This document shows, one piece after another, positions 1 through 11,507 of a DNA stretch of 64,000 nt. Numbering within the stretch: position 1 is the stretch's first letter; each line of letters starts with the position of its first letter. The notes under the pieces are model-generated. The model made no database searches and was not told where the DNA came from. It saw only the letters and a program-made list of their open reading frames with translations. Position numbers and translations under genes: made by a program. This DNA is from Climacium dendroides (Eukaryota > Streptophyta > Bryopsida > Hypnales > Climaciaceae): NCBI GenBank assembly GCA_950106755.1, contig OX467086.1:20788001-20852000 (forward strand), given 5' to 3'.

Positions 1-929
1 CTATTTGGTTCTCTTTTTGCATGTCAAATCTAAAAAATTGGTTACTGAAAAAAAAATATGAGGTTGAAGGGCTTAACATGCGTAATCCCAATAAATTTAT
101 GACTTGTCAAAATCTACTCTGCAATTTTTTTAAATGAATTTATAATGTGATTTTTTCTCCAAGGTCTATTGTATTTGAGGATCATTTCCAAGAGCCCTCA
201 GCACTATAGAAAGTCACGATTGCAATGGACACCCTTGTACAAAATCTTGAATAGAAAATTCATAATCATTTATTTTCAAAATTGGATTTTTGATGCTAGA
301 GCTAGACTCCAAAAATAATTAAAAAAAAATACAAACTACTAAAAATAGAAATTGGTTAGGTTTTATTTAACTTTAGAGTATTGTCGACACTAAATTTGTT
401 GCCTTGGGCATTTAGGGATTAAGGTACACCAATCCATTACCATTTGCAGTCCAATTCCATCAATAGACTAGTCCAATTCCGTCGCCTACCTTTGGCCCCA
501 ATTCTACCTAAAATCCCCCCCAATTTCCTTCACTTTATGACAAAATCAGAGAATTCCACGACAAAATCAAGGATTTTATGACAACAAAGGATAACGTGTC
601 ACTGCATTAATAGAGAATATCTAGTACTTGATTAGGCGGTACTGGATTGTTTAGGGGACATTTTTGCCCCCCTTTTATAAGTGGTTTTGTAATTGTAGGG
701 CCGCCCACTTCAAAAATTCATAGAAATTACAATTTTAATTGGAAAATTATAATTCCACTTGAATTTGATCCACTAAACAAGCACACACCTTTGAAAAATA
801 TGTGCCCCTTCTTTAAATTGACCCCAAGATAGTCACATTGCAAATCAAGGTGGTAAGAGGCTTGTGTACCTTAACAACGTGCAAACAAGACCAAAAAATG
901 AATGACATCAAAGCATCCTCACAACAGAC
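1..929. other. AT-rich intergenic DNA, nothing recognised
   Basis: I see no coding exon, RNA gene or clear terminal repeat here. Short open frames are broken by frequent stops and have AT-rich, non-protein-like composition. Confidence 0.6.
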
Positions 930-1157
930 TTTGTTATGGTGAGATCTCTTGGACCGTGGGTCCCCTGTTCGTGTGCTTTGTACCGTTGGAAAGCTCTTGC
1001 CAAGGAAGGGGTGCACGGGCTTTGCTTCATGGCACTTGGACTTACAACGTGAAAGTTATTGAATTTTGAAGTTTTCACGAACGAAAATTAAATAAAAATA
1101 AAAATATGACTTCTACTTTTATTTTGACTGTGGCAACGGCACAGGGCACACTAACTG
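930..1157. repeat. Dispersed repeat A, copy 1
   Basis: This stretch matches 43142-43362 in the same orientation, with the same landmarks in the same order: GAGATCTC, GTACCGT, GTGCACGGGCTTT, TTATTTTGACTGTGGCAAC and GGCACACTA at the end. The copies differ by scattered substitutions and small indels, so they are old. No terminal inverted repeat or coding frame was seen. The family is not identified. Confidence 0.7.
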
Positions 1158-1380
1158 AGAGGATCCCCACAGCAACACTGTAAAGGTTCTGCACCATTGA
1201 TCTTCTAACAATGAGGAATGTCCTCCATTGATTTGCTTCTAAAAGACCCCCACAGCGCAACACGTTGATTGAAGCAACACTGTGAAGCAAATCAATGGAG
1301 GACATTCCTCATTGTTAGAAGATCAATGGTGCAGAACCTTTGCAGTGTTGCTTCAGCGTGTTGCTGTGGGATCCTCTGAG
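1155..1380. repeat. Long near-perfect inverted repeat (hairpin)
   Basis: Positions 1171-1237 are the reverse complement of 1286-1352 with only one mismatch by eye, around a loop of about 48 bases. The pairing continues outward through GGATCC-containing flanks (1155-1170 against about 1361-1380) with a small duplication in the right arm. Transcribed, it would fold into a hairpin of 67 or more base pairs. It could be a young fold-back MITE or a small-RNA precursor. No known miRNA sequence was recognised. Confidence 0.8.
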
Positions 1381-1667
1381 AAGCCTGCCGTGCTGCTGGA
1401 TGTGTACTGTAGAGTACGTCGTTTTTTTTCTGAGTTAGATTTGCTAGCAAGTTGAAATTGAAGCATGTGCTGACATGAAGCTAAAGCTAAGGACAAATAA
1501 GCTAACTAAAGGACGATTACTGAACAAAGCCAACTAACTTAACTTAGAGCCTATCCAAAATGCTATCTCATCTTGCTATCTGTTGTGGTGCCCAAAAGAG
1601 AGAAAAAAAAAATTAAAAAATTAAAAAAATTGGGGATCTCATATTCTTGACCATACCGAAATCATTA
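1381..1667. other. Intergenic, nothing recognised
   Basis: Low-complexity A-rich tracts and no recognisable gene. Confidence 0.5.
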
Positions 1668-1947
1668 AGGTAGGTACACCCAAAATCGCCACTTTTTTTT
1701 GCTACTGAGCCTATTTTCTATTATTAGATCGATCAAATTTTCATATGTTCTTGTTGGCAAGTGAAAGGAGGTTCCAACGCACCAGAGAACATGGCATTTG
1801 GATACTGTATGCAAAAGTTATTAAGAAACAAAGTTTGGTTCTAAAAGCGTTTCTTCCACGTAATTAGGTACATAACTGATTTTGGAGATGTACATATGGT
1901 ATAGATGGCAGTTTAAGGTCAATGGCACTATTTGGGTGTCCCTACCT
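1668..1947. mobile_element. TA-flanked MITE (AGGTAGG family), copy 1
   Basis: The element begins AGGTAGGTACACCCAAA and ends with its near-perfect reverse complement TTTGGGTGTCCCTACCT, with TA directly outside both ends (1666-1667 and 1948-1949). That arrangement is typical of Tc1/mariner-mobilised MITEs. The interior matches 28974-29245 almost throughout and 36826-37102 more distantly. It is non-coding. Confidence 0.85.
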
Positions 1948-1949
1948 TA

Positions 1950-2200
1950 GATGTTTTTTTGGGGGGGGCATTGGAGGGCTGTTTCAGGCTTATTCCCCAT
2001 GTTGTGAACCAACCAAGCCATAATAAAGAATAATAAAAAAAATTAAGAATTTTATTATTTATTTATTTATTTTAAATTAATTATTATCTGATGTGGCATT
2101 TGCTTTGACACGTGAGACTGTTGTGGTGGTCGAGTTCCTACAATCCAAAAACTCTGGGAAACTCACGGTCTTGTTGAGTAGTTGAATTTTTTTATTCACA
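1950..2200. repeat. Dispersed repeat B, copy 1
   Basis: It matches 22205-22440: a G-run followed by GCATT(G/T)GAGGGC, then AATAAAGAATAATAAA, an AT-rich block and a segment about loss of a GTGGCATTTGCTTTG-like motif followed by GTTGTGG. Fragments resembling the AT block plus GTGGCA motif also occur near 12.75 and 18.0 kb. The family is unknown. Confidence 0.65.
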
Positions 2201-2472
2201 CTTGATTTTGTAAATGCTTTTGTAATGATTCCAACACTCCGCATGTTGTGAATAAGATTGAGGCACATGTAGCCGATCATTTAAGGTAGGATGTTCATAA
2301 AGCGCCCATTGAAGAGCTAAACTTGAATTTGGAGAGGTGAAATTTCTTGAAATTTTTTCAGTAAATTTTCTTTGAAAGACAAATGAAATTGGCTTGTAAT
2401 CCAATTTGTTTCATACTTTTTTTTTAGAGTTTTGTGGAATTAGTTGTGAATTTTTGAAGTTACAATGTAGTG

Positions 2473-2585
2473 GGCTCTAAAATTGTCCACCTCCATAAAT
2501 CTAAACTATTTGTACATTGTTGGTACAATGAAAAAGCAACATGTACAAATAGTGTGCATTTGAGGAGGTGGGCAATTTTAGAGCC
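2473..2585. mobile_element. Short fold-back MITE (GGCTCTAAAATTG family), copy 1
   Basis: The left end GGCTCTAAAATTGTCCACCT is mirrored at the right end as AGGTGGGCAATTTTAGAGCC, and the inner parts continue to pair (TATTTGTACAT against ATGTACAAATA). Total length is 113 bp. A related element lies at 3189-3302. It is non-coding. The target duplication is not clear. Confidence 0.8.
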
Positions 2586-2765
2586 TAAGCACTTTATGGA
2601 CTTCCTACCTCAAACGATTTTGCAATAGTTTGTGAGCAATGTGAATAGGTGGAATTTTTTCTATGTAGGAAGATGAGATATGGGGATTGAATTTTTTTCA
2701 TAATTCTATTTCCCAAATTGAAATTACTATGAATTTTGGAAGTTAAAAGGTTATCCAAACTAATA

Positions 2766-3065
2766 GCCAATGTCTAGACTCTTCCAATTTTGATCATTCA
2801 AGAACTACATTCTTGCTCACTACTTTGGAATATGTATCAAAACTTTATTAGTCCCAACCTTGAAAGTGACCAAGAAAATACATTCCAAGCTTTAGTTGGA
2901 AATTTGTTCCACACTTCTAGCCTTGGTTGGAAAATATTGCACCCCTACAGGTTGGGTTGGGTATTGGGTGTGGTTGACAATTGGTACCTTGACCTTACAA
3001 TTATAACTTACAACATGATCATTCAATCATTTACATTCAACTTCTTTAAAATAGAGTATTGGTAA
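2766..3065. repeat. Dispersed repeat C, copy 1
   Basis: It resembles 45562-46015 in the same orientation and 13370-13555 in reverse. Shared blocks include TTTTGATCATTCAAGAA, CTTGCTCACTACTT and GGTATTGGGYGTGGTTGAC. The 91-codon open frame over this block is not conserved in the other copies, so I do not call a gene. Confidence 0.6.
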
Positions 3066-3188
3066 TTTTTTTCTTCTTGAAATACATGAACAATTTCCAT
3101 TGATATGGGAAAAAAATACACAGAACCACAAAAATAAGTCCTTGGCGAGGGAGAGTATTAGTAAGATAGGGGTTTCTAAAAATGCACA

Positions 3189-3302
3189 GGCTCTAAAATT
3201 GCCCACCTCTTCAAATGCACACTATTTATACATGTTTCTTCCTCATAGCCTTCGTCAATATACAAAAAATGTACACTTTAGGAGATGGGCAATTATTGAG
3301 CC
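3189..3302. mobile_element. Short fold-back MITE (GGCTCTAAAATTG family), copy 2
   Basis: Ends GGCTCTAAAATTGCCCACCT and GAGATGGGCAATTATTGAGCC-like (partly decayed) enclose 114 bp. It is the sister of 2473-2585 and more diverged in its right arm. Confidence 0.75.
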
Positions 3303-4752
3303 CTATGCCATTTCAACTTCAAAATTTCATAACCAATTCCACAAAGCTCCAAAAAAACAACTTAAGTTAGATGCCAATTTCACTTATCTTTCAAGAAAAA
3401 TTTTCTAAAAAATATTTTAATAAGCTTCACTTCCCCAAATTCTGTTTCAACTATTGAATGAGCAATTTATGGACCTAGTACCTTATTTGATTAGGTACTA
3501 AGTGTAATAACTTAGCCTTCCATTTTCACTTGGATCGGCTTTTGTGTACTAAGTTATAAGCTGTAAAAAATGCTTTTGTTGTTAAGTTTTATCTTTCAAT
3601 ATGTACGATATAAATTAAGACACAATAACATTGATCATTCAAATCATGGCCTTCTTGTGACCTAATCAATCCTTTGAGAGTGTTTGATCAAAGTTAGTAC
3701 CATTGTGTACAAATTAAAATTAATACAATAATTATAAAGCCTATTGATTGATGGTCACTTCATTCATATGCAAACCTTTAATAAATACGAAGTGAGGTTT
3801 CATTGTGCCAAAATGAAAAACCATTAAGCTTAACCTTTAAAAGCACTAAACTACGTTTTTTTTGGGAACATAGTGATTTTGGGGAGCTCACTACAAATGG
3901 AATTTTTGTTCTTTTTTTTGAAATTTTCACACAACAATTTCTTGAGGAATAGCTTCAAGCTTTGATAATTTTCATAACTTTTGACTACATGGTTAAAAAG
4001 TTATTGCGCAATATGTCATTTTCATTGCTTAGTAGGCAATTTGGACAACTCAAAAAACTTCTTTACAAATCATTTTTTTTAAAATAAAAATTTAAAATTG
4101 ATTCTTTAAATTTATATATAAGTGAGAAGTTTTGAATCATTCCATTTTGATTAATGAGATGAAAGTTACGAGGAATTTTAGTTTGCAAGTAGTTATGGTT
4201 TTTAAAGACTCCTTATAATATTGCAAGGCTCACCCTCATTTAATTAATTGCTCTATATTCAACAAATACAACCTACAACATACTATAGTGAAGGCACCCA
4301 TAACTCAAATAAGGAATTTGGAACATGATGAGGAGCAATGGAAGGTGAAGTAAATATTGTACAATGTGCATTAATATGAATGATGGGGATTGCAAAAAGT
4401 TTGGTAATTTTTGCATTGAAAGTGAAATTACTATGATTTTTGAAAGGCCAAAGTTGTTGTTGACCGATGGCCAATGCTTAGAGTCATCCAAGATTGTTCA
4501 CTAATAGATTGAAGGCTATTTACAACGGCATAGAAAATAAGACATGCTGTAATTTTTGTGACAATCAATCAAATAAGGAAGCTTTTTGAGTTCTTGTAAC
4601 CTTTAAAATATTAAAAAAACAAAAATGAGTCCTAGCCTCTCCAAATTTAACACACCCTATTGATTGCTCATGGGGTCTGGTTAGGAATGGGTACCTCTAC
4701 CATAAGGTAGAAGTACGTATTTTGGATAACTTAAGCATTTCAGTGTGTATGA
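3303..4752. other. AT-rich intergenic DNA
   Basis: No gene or complete element was recognised. A stretch near 4480-4500 resembles the start of dispersed repeat C (AATGCTTAGAGTCATCCAA). Confidence 0.5.
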
Positions 4753-4905
4753 CATGGTTGTCATACTAGACAAGTTACTATTCATTTCTTATCCTGTAGG
4801 ACGAGTTACTATTCATCAAATGTACCTCTCAAATACATTTGATGAATAGTAACTCGTCCTATAGGACGAAAAATGAATAGTAACTTGTCTAGTATGACAA
4901 CCATG
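4753..4905. mobile_element. Palindromic MITE (CATGGTTGTCATA family), copy 1
   Basis: Two 72-bp arms (4753-4824 and 4834-4905) are near-perfect reverse complements around a 9-bp spacer. The termini read CATGGTTGTCATA. The flanks carry a similar octamer, GTGTATGA on the left and CTGTATGA two bases beyond the right end, which looks like an 8-bp target duplication with one change. A family member with the same termini is at 11333-11499. Terminal size and 8-bp duplication suggest hAT-type mobilisation (inference). Confidence 0.8.
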
Positions 4906-5889
4906 ACTGTATGATTTGGGAAAGTCATGGAGGAACTGATTCAGGGTGTGCAAAAATGAAGTTGCTCAAGAATGCCAACAAAAATGGAATTTTTTTCTCT
5001 TAGAATGAATATTTTATTGAATATAAAAGAAGATTTTTCAACTAGGCCCATTCTGGTTTCAATTGTTTAATATCCCTCTTATTTACTCTCGTTAATTCCA
5101 AATCAACTAAATAATTTTGACTTCTAATTTTGATAATTCGGTCAATTTGATAATAGTCAATAATTTTCTTAGAAACTCCCTCAACTGCCCAAAAACAACA
5201 ACAGGAACTAATTCAAACTAGCCGAGGTTTTGATTTGAAATCCTAGATATTGGCAGGCCTTCGGCCTTACTATTATTTGTTAAATTGAGTGTTACTCAAA
5301 TATCCCCGGAGCAAGAATTGGAAGTAAACCCTATTAAAATATCCTGGCAAAAGGTCACCTTTTGCCACTTTTCCCTAAGCTAAGAAAGAAGAGAGATGAA
5401 TGAATGAAAAGGTACAGACAAAAAATCTTTCTCAATAACTAGTGCATTCAATTGCTGTCTACAATAGGTTAGCCATCATAGGGGCATGTCTGCAATAGGT
5501 TCTTCTACCTTAGTTCAAATGCCGGCTATTCAGATTCAGTATTGCATGCAATTCCCCTTCTGGATATGAACAGGCCTCTGGATGCATGCACTTTCAAACC
5601 AACATTAATTCTTCACAAACATGTTGCGTGCATTCATGTTTAGGGTTGAGGTGCACGTGCAGGTGGCACTCACACTGACTGAGGTTGTTTACTAGAAATT
5701 TTGAAGTATTATTTTCAGATTAGCAGTCATGGCTGAAACATAATTGTTGTGCTTGCACTTTGAACAATCAACATGCATGAATAGGAATATATGATGATAG
5801 ATTCTTTGTTGACGGAATCAGAGTGAGGCAAACTGGTACAAAGAATATTGGAAAAGCTATTTATTTCATGCAGTCCTTGCTACAGTTAA
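4906..5889. other. Intergenic, no gene recognised
   Basis: Mixed-composition DNA with no long open frame or splice-consistent coding. I recognise nothing specific. Confidence 0.5.
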
Positions 5890-6121
5890 CCCTTAAAGGA
5901 CAGGATGGTGACCATGGAAGTCATCCCTTTTTGGTATTGTGTGAATAGTTGATTTAAAAAAAATTCAATAGCACTCATTGGAAGTCAAATTCCTATACAA
6001 GGTTTCCTATTTTCATGCAAAATTCAGAAAATGAATAGTTACACTATTGTGTCTTCTATCCTACACAAAAGGATTCTCTGTCATTCATTGACTAAAAACT
6101 GGTTGTAGCGTCCATTATGGG
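5890..6121. mobile_element. TTAA-flanked MITE (family 2), intact ends
   Basis: This 232-bp element begins CCCTTAAAGGACAGG and ends ATTATGGG. Complete TTAA tetranucleotides lie outside both ends (5886-5889 and 6122-6125). Internal landmarks shared with other copies are GGTGAC, GGAAGTCAT, CACTCATTGGAAGTCAAA and TGAATAGT. Relatives lie at 14025, 35519, 43908, 44745, 45297 and 51250. TTAA plus CCC termini are what piggyBac-type transposases leave. Confidence 0.8.
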
Positions 6122-6125
6122 TTAA

Positions 6126-8556
6126 GATGCAACAAAAACCTCCAGTTCAGATCATCTTCAGTTTGTGGGTATCATCACCTAAGTTACTCCAAAAGGCGAC
6201 TTTCAACAGCGAAGGGAGAGACCATACAGGAAATTCCACCCTCTTTTTGAGGTTGTTGAATTTAGAGTGAGTAGATTCATTAATTCCAGGTCCCGTGTCA
6301 AATACGGAGTAGTAAATAAAGAAGATATACAGTAGGGAGATTAACACCAAGACCAAGGAAGGACCAAATTTAAATTACAAGTGACTCTGTCTCTGATCCA
6401 TCCAGCTTCTTCTCTCTCTGATTAACTTATCATCTACAAGGAATCCCCCAAATGTGCTTGCTTTTGCATGTATAACTCAAGCTTAGCAGCCTTCAGAGCT
6501 TCAGCATGAACAGGTCCTGAGCATTGCATCCACCACTCAAGAAGTCTGCTCTAACTTAGCTAAGTTGTTAATTATATAAAAGGTCCAAAACCAAAGACAT
6601 CGATCATAGGTGTTTGTGCGAAGAATAACAAATCACGCATGCATGTATTTACAAACAGAAAAATTACTCACACATGCAGAATCAGATCGAGCATGATTAG
6701 GAATCAAATCTACCTGCACCCTAACTTCTGTTGAGAAACCCATATATTATGAAACCCATTTCCTTGAATTGCACTCCCTCGTTGCTAGTACTTGAACTTA
6801 TTGTCAATTTCGTTAATTTGGCAAAGATTCTGGTAGCAAAAAAGATTGAATTGAGATGTACTTGTACGTAAAGCTAAAGCACTAAAAACTAGCATGTTGT
6901 ATATTTATGTTTCAGGCTGTGTGGCTATGAAAGTGCAATGTCAGTACTCAGTACTACTTTCCCACCCTCACGGAACTGTAAAGCATTAAGCATATCCACA
7001 GACTGAGGTAGCAAGGCCACTGGGCATGCATGCCCGTACCTTCAAGAGCAAGAATTAACGACAACAGAAATTCCAGCTGGAAGATCATTCGATACAAACC
7101 CATATTTGCTAAATTGGCATATTTGCAAAGGCTGATTGATTGTGTACACGTACTCTTCAATGAGCTTGAATCAATAAGCTTGAATAGTCATTCTGTAATT
7201 ATCAAGTGATTTCTGAACCTTATACTTGTCTTTTTTTCCAAAAAAACTTGCAGATTACTAGTTGATGTTCTTATTGTCATACATCTATCACCTATCACGT
7301 ACGTTCAACTTTGAAACATAATTTGTATAACATTGTGATAGAATTTCCAATAATCATGTTTGATAATTAACCAAGGCTCAACTAATGCTCAAAACTGTAT
7401 AATTATGGCAGTCATCTAGCGCTATGCTTACAGTAGGATTCTATTGCGTGGAGACCAGCTGCTGACCTTCAATTTCGTTAAAATTGCAACATTCCACTAC
7501 TGTGGCACCTTTAATTTCAAGAGAAGGGCCTGAAACGTAAATCTGTACCTATCATCAATTTCGGTAAATTAGCTAAAATTGACCGAAATTTAATATCGTT
7601 ATTTTGACAGCTAGAAATCTACAGAAAAAGTCAAAACTACGAATTGTTTACCTTTCAGGGCTTGAAAGTGCCAAAGTCTTGGAATACCGCCAATTGAACG
7701 TTATTGTCCTCGATTCATAGCTATGAGCAGATCGTATGTCACAATAGCTGGATCCAATTTAGCGAAATTGATGATGTGTCGATCAATTGATCTCCACCAC
7801 ATAATGCTAATTTCTGACTGACCGGTTAATGAATTATTTCAGCTATAAGTACTTGAAATCCATGAATGCATTGCATTGCATCGATCGGGAGTTTGATTGC
7901 ATTTTCCCAACTTCATCGATCATATATTTAGACTCTTTTCTGGCCGACCGCGCGAACTTTTATATTGTATATGCAACGTAACGATCACCTCAATCTGCGC
8001 GCGCATCAATGGTGATGAATCGGCCGTATGGATCGACTTTAATTTATTCCCCCCAAATTGTCCAATTTCTACCTGTCCTGTCAATTAGTCTCGATTCGTA
8101 CTGCAAATGTGTAATCCATGAGGTCAGGAGTTCAATTTCCCATGCTCATGTAGCTATTCCCGGTCTTTAATTTTCCGAACGAGATGCTCCTCGAGATGCT
8201 ACGATCACCTGGGCATACAGTTTATGCAGTGTATCGATCGATCGAAGCTATGCGATGTTTAATCCTCTTGAGCAATTAAAGTACAAATATTTCTTTATAT
8301 ATAGCTAGTTTCTCTTTGACAATGTTCAAGATCTCCTGTATGCTAGCTTGCACTCGCAACGCACTAGCTAGCAAACTGTATAATATATATCTGACAATTG
8401 TCATTTCGAGGTTCGGTCTATGCGCGGGACCTTTGATTTCGACTTCTGACTCTAGCAACTGTTAACTTACAGATCGATCAAAGGCCTAAATGTCAATATA
8501 TGCAGCAATCTTGATCGATGCAATTTATCCATACTAGTACGTGTAACTATATAATG
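6126..8556. other. Repeat-poor intergenic region
   Basis: Compared with the rest of the window this stretch has few of the recurrent repeats. From about 7.8 kb it is rich in GATCGATC-like words. I found no protein exon with convincing composition and no familiar miRNA. It could hold a non-coding transcript or regulatory DNA, but nothing in the sequence proves that. Confidence 0.4.
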
Positions 8557-8684
8557 AAGGTATGTTCGCACTTGGTGTTAGGGGTGATGTTTGTAGTGAA
8601 TCCAGTCCACATGTAGGTCTGAATTCATTCTTAAATCTGACCCTCAGTAACAACACTCTTTAACACGAAGTGCGAACATACCTT
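8557..8684. mobile_element. MITE with GGTATGTTCGCACTT ends
   Basis: The left end AAGGTATGTTCGCACTTGG and the right end, its reverse complement with one mismatch over about 24 bp, enclose 128 bp. The same type of terminus bounds a much larger segment at 59941-62764. It is non-coding. Confidence 0.75.
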
Positions 8685-10455
8685 ACTATATGTAATTGTT
8701 AGATATATTTTGCTCGTACTTGCACTTAATTTTGTTTTGCTACTAGATCGATCGACTCCAGCCACCGAACACTGTTCCATGCAGCTTAATTAGTTTCTAA
8801 TTAAACTACATATATTTACCTGTTCCGATGACAATCAATTTTCTTTCGCCCATGGTTCATGCACAATCCCAATGAATTAAACTTGAGCTTATAAATATAG
8901 TTAGTAGACTAAGCTAAGGAACGTATACTGTACACGTCCAGTGGGTATCGTAAAAGTTCAATTCAGGCTCCTTCAATTCTTTGCCTCTAGAGCGAAATCG
9001 AATCGATCTAAGCTTAGTGATCGATCTGTTTTGCCATTAAAGCTTCAACTAAACGCGATCGCGTTCGCTTAAGCTTAATTAATTACAACGTACCTGGCCT
9101 CGTGATCGACTTAGACTGGCTTTCATGAAATGGACTTCTCATGCAGAGAAGAGGAGTTCGATCAATTATCCAGAATGATAACTTACTCTTTTGATCGATC
9201 GATGTGTAGCTTACCGACATGCAATCAATACGGCTGCGTTTGATCGATCGATCGAACTGTACATAAATGGTTCACTTAGAGATGAATTACTGTGCTTCCC
9301 AGAATTACGTTACACAGGAGAAATCCAATAATGTCACTACAGTACACCAATTCAGTACTGTGGTTCCCATTTTTTATATTGAAAATCTTTTTATGGGGTC
9401 CTGTTGGTAGTCAAAAGCGGTGATCCTATATTCTCTTAGAATGCATTCTTTGGACATTGTATGAAATAAATTACGAATTTTTCAAAGTGCTGGAAATAGG
9501 TGGTTCTAAAACCAACCGTGGACTCTGATCAATAATTGGAGTTCATTTTAGACAAGAATCTCAACTGATCGGTTTTAGAAAGAGATTGGACAAATGCCCC
9601 TTGATCGAATTATGTGTCCAAATTTCATTCCTAGTACGTGCATCCGATCCAATTCTGTCGATCGATCACCACTGGACATGGCTTGCATTCCGTTTGGAAT
9701 TCTTCCAAAACTCCCATATATAGCTAGATCGATCATGGACATATATTTTGGATTTCTTCTGTGTTAATTACATTGTTGCGATTCTAGCTGGCATGGGGGC
9801 CAAAATTGGTCAAGACTTTAATTTCAAGTGGCCCAAATTAAGCTCTTAAAAAATAGGACTCACTGCTGTTCAATTCATTGACGTCGTTTCAGACCGTGCT
9901 CATTGAAAAGTGCCAAGCTAGTACGTGCCAAGTCCTCGGGGATTCCTCATGAGATCGATGCACGTATATTGGACCAAGCATCTCATTTTAATTTTTAAAA
10001 TTTAAAAAAAAAAATTTAAAGTTTTTTTTTGACACAAGTAACTCGTGTATGAAGCATCTCATTTTTGTGAAGTAAGAAGCTAGGGTGTATATATATGTTA
10101 GTGCAGCCGGCCATATACATTATATAATGGGCAGTTCAGCACTAATAGGGACTTGGCATACTTATTATAATTAAAATATATAAGTCATTTTTATTGGATC
10201 TTATTGGCAAGTGAAAGAGGATTCTAAGGCATTTTGGCAAGCATTAGTTGGATACTATTTGAATGATTTATGAAATTCTAAAGATTTGATTGTCAACTTT
10301 GTTGAATGGTGCAATTAATTATGGTGCCAATTAAAAACTGTGACCCAAATTATACAAAGCTTTGAAGATTGACAAGGACATGTAATCTATAGAATCAACG
10401 AAGTTGTAGGTCATGTGTCCTAAAAGTGCTAAAGTTGCAGAATATACCAATTTAA
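8685..10455. other. Intergenic, GATC-rich then AT-rich
   Basis: There are many GATCGATCGA runs up to about 9.75 kb. Around 9.38-9.50 kb and 10.19-10.32 kb the sequence resembles the interior of the AGGTAGG MITE family or its relatives (also near 38.56 kb). No gene was seen. Confidence 0.45.
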
Positions 10456-11305
10456 CCCCTAAAGTCACAAGGCCTTTTTTCTTTCAAAAGGCAGTCAAAA
10501 TTGTCACTTCTATTATAAGGTGCAAAACTCTTGAATTTTTTCATTTTTTTGGCATATTTAATTGTAGGATCTTGCACTAGACTATTATATAAAAACAAAA
10601 GTTTTTTTTGCACATTCCATAATTAGGTTTTTGGGCTTTGAATCTCCTAATTTCAAATTTTTTGTACTATTGAATTTGAGTTAAAAAAAATTATGTTGAA
10701 AATTTGAGTTGAGAGTTGGGAAAAAAATTCAAAAAGAAAAACACTTGACTCTCATTCATTAAAAAATTGCTAAGTAGAAGTATATTCAAAATTCAACAAA
10801 AAACTAAATTATTAATAGCTTTAAGATGGAATTGAAATACCATAATCCAAGTAGTGAGATTGTTCTTGCAAACAAACTTAACTTTATCAAATAATTTGTT
10901 TTGAAAAATTGTGAAAATTGCATTCAAAAAAGAATCTCATAAGTTATATTTTCAAGAAGGTGCTTAGATTGCCCCCAAAATACAATTTTTCAAAACTTTC
11001 ACATCACTAATCCAAATAGAATGAATCAAAGCTTTCAGTGTAGGAAAAATAGGATTTATAAGGGAAATTTTTTTTAACGTAATTTTTTTTTGGATTTCTT
11101 TTTTTGTTCAACAAAATAAAAATTATGTTTAAAATGGCATGACTTTTGCTCCTAGTCACCAAATGAAATAAAATTATATTGCTACAAAGCTAATGAGTTT
11201 CTCTATCTTTTTAGAAAGTTTCAAAAAAAATAACCAAAAATTGAGGTTGTAGGAACTTGCACAAACTCCCAACTATCCCCTTAGAAACACTTGAAACTTC
11301 AAGGG
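10456..11305 (-). mobile_element. TTAA-flanked element, family 1, reverse copy
   Basis: This is an 850-bp element with TTAA on both sides (10452-10455 and 11306-11309). The left terminus CCCCTAAAGTCACAAGGCC corresponds, in reverse, to the right end of the 60682-61597 copy. The right terminus in reverse reads CCCTTGAAGTTTCAAG. The interior matches the 60-62 kb and 13.6-14.0 kb copies in reverse orientation. No transposase frame remains, so it is non-autonomous. Confidence 0.75.
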
Positions 11306-11332
11306 TTAACAAAAATGATATTATGGTCTATA

Positions 11333-11499
11333 TCATGGTTGTCATATCGGACAATTTCTGTAGATGCCGAAAAACATCTCATATGCCCAATTTGAATAAT
11401 TTTTCCAAAAGTTATTGGCCTCTGAAGTTTGCAGCCAGTCAACCCTAATTCGCCCGATTCGTCCGTGAACAGTAAAATCCTGTCCGATATGACAACCGT
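11333..11499. mobile_element. MITE (CATGGTTGTCATA family), copy 2
   Basis: Left terminus CATGGTTGTCATATCGGACA and right terminus TGTCCGATATGACAACC are inverted repeats. The exact octamer GGTCTATA lies at 11325-11332 and again at 11500-11507, an 8-bp target duplication. The interior differs from 4753-4905. It is probably a hAT-type MITE. Confidence 0.8.
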
Positions 11500-11507
11500 G
11501 GTCTATA

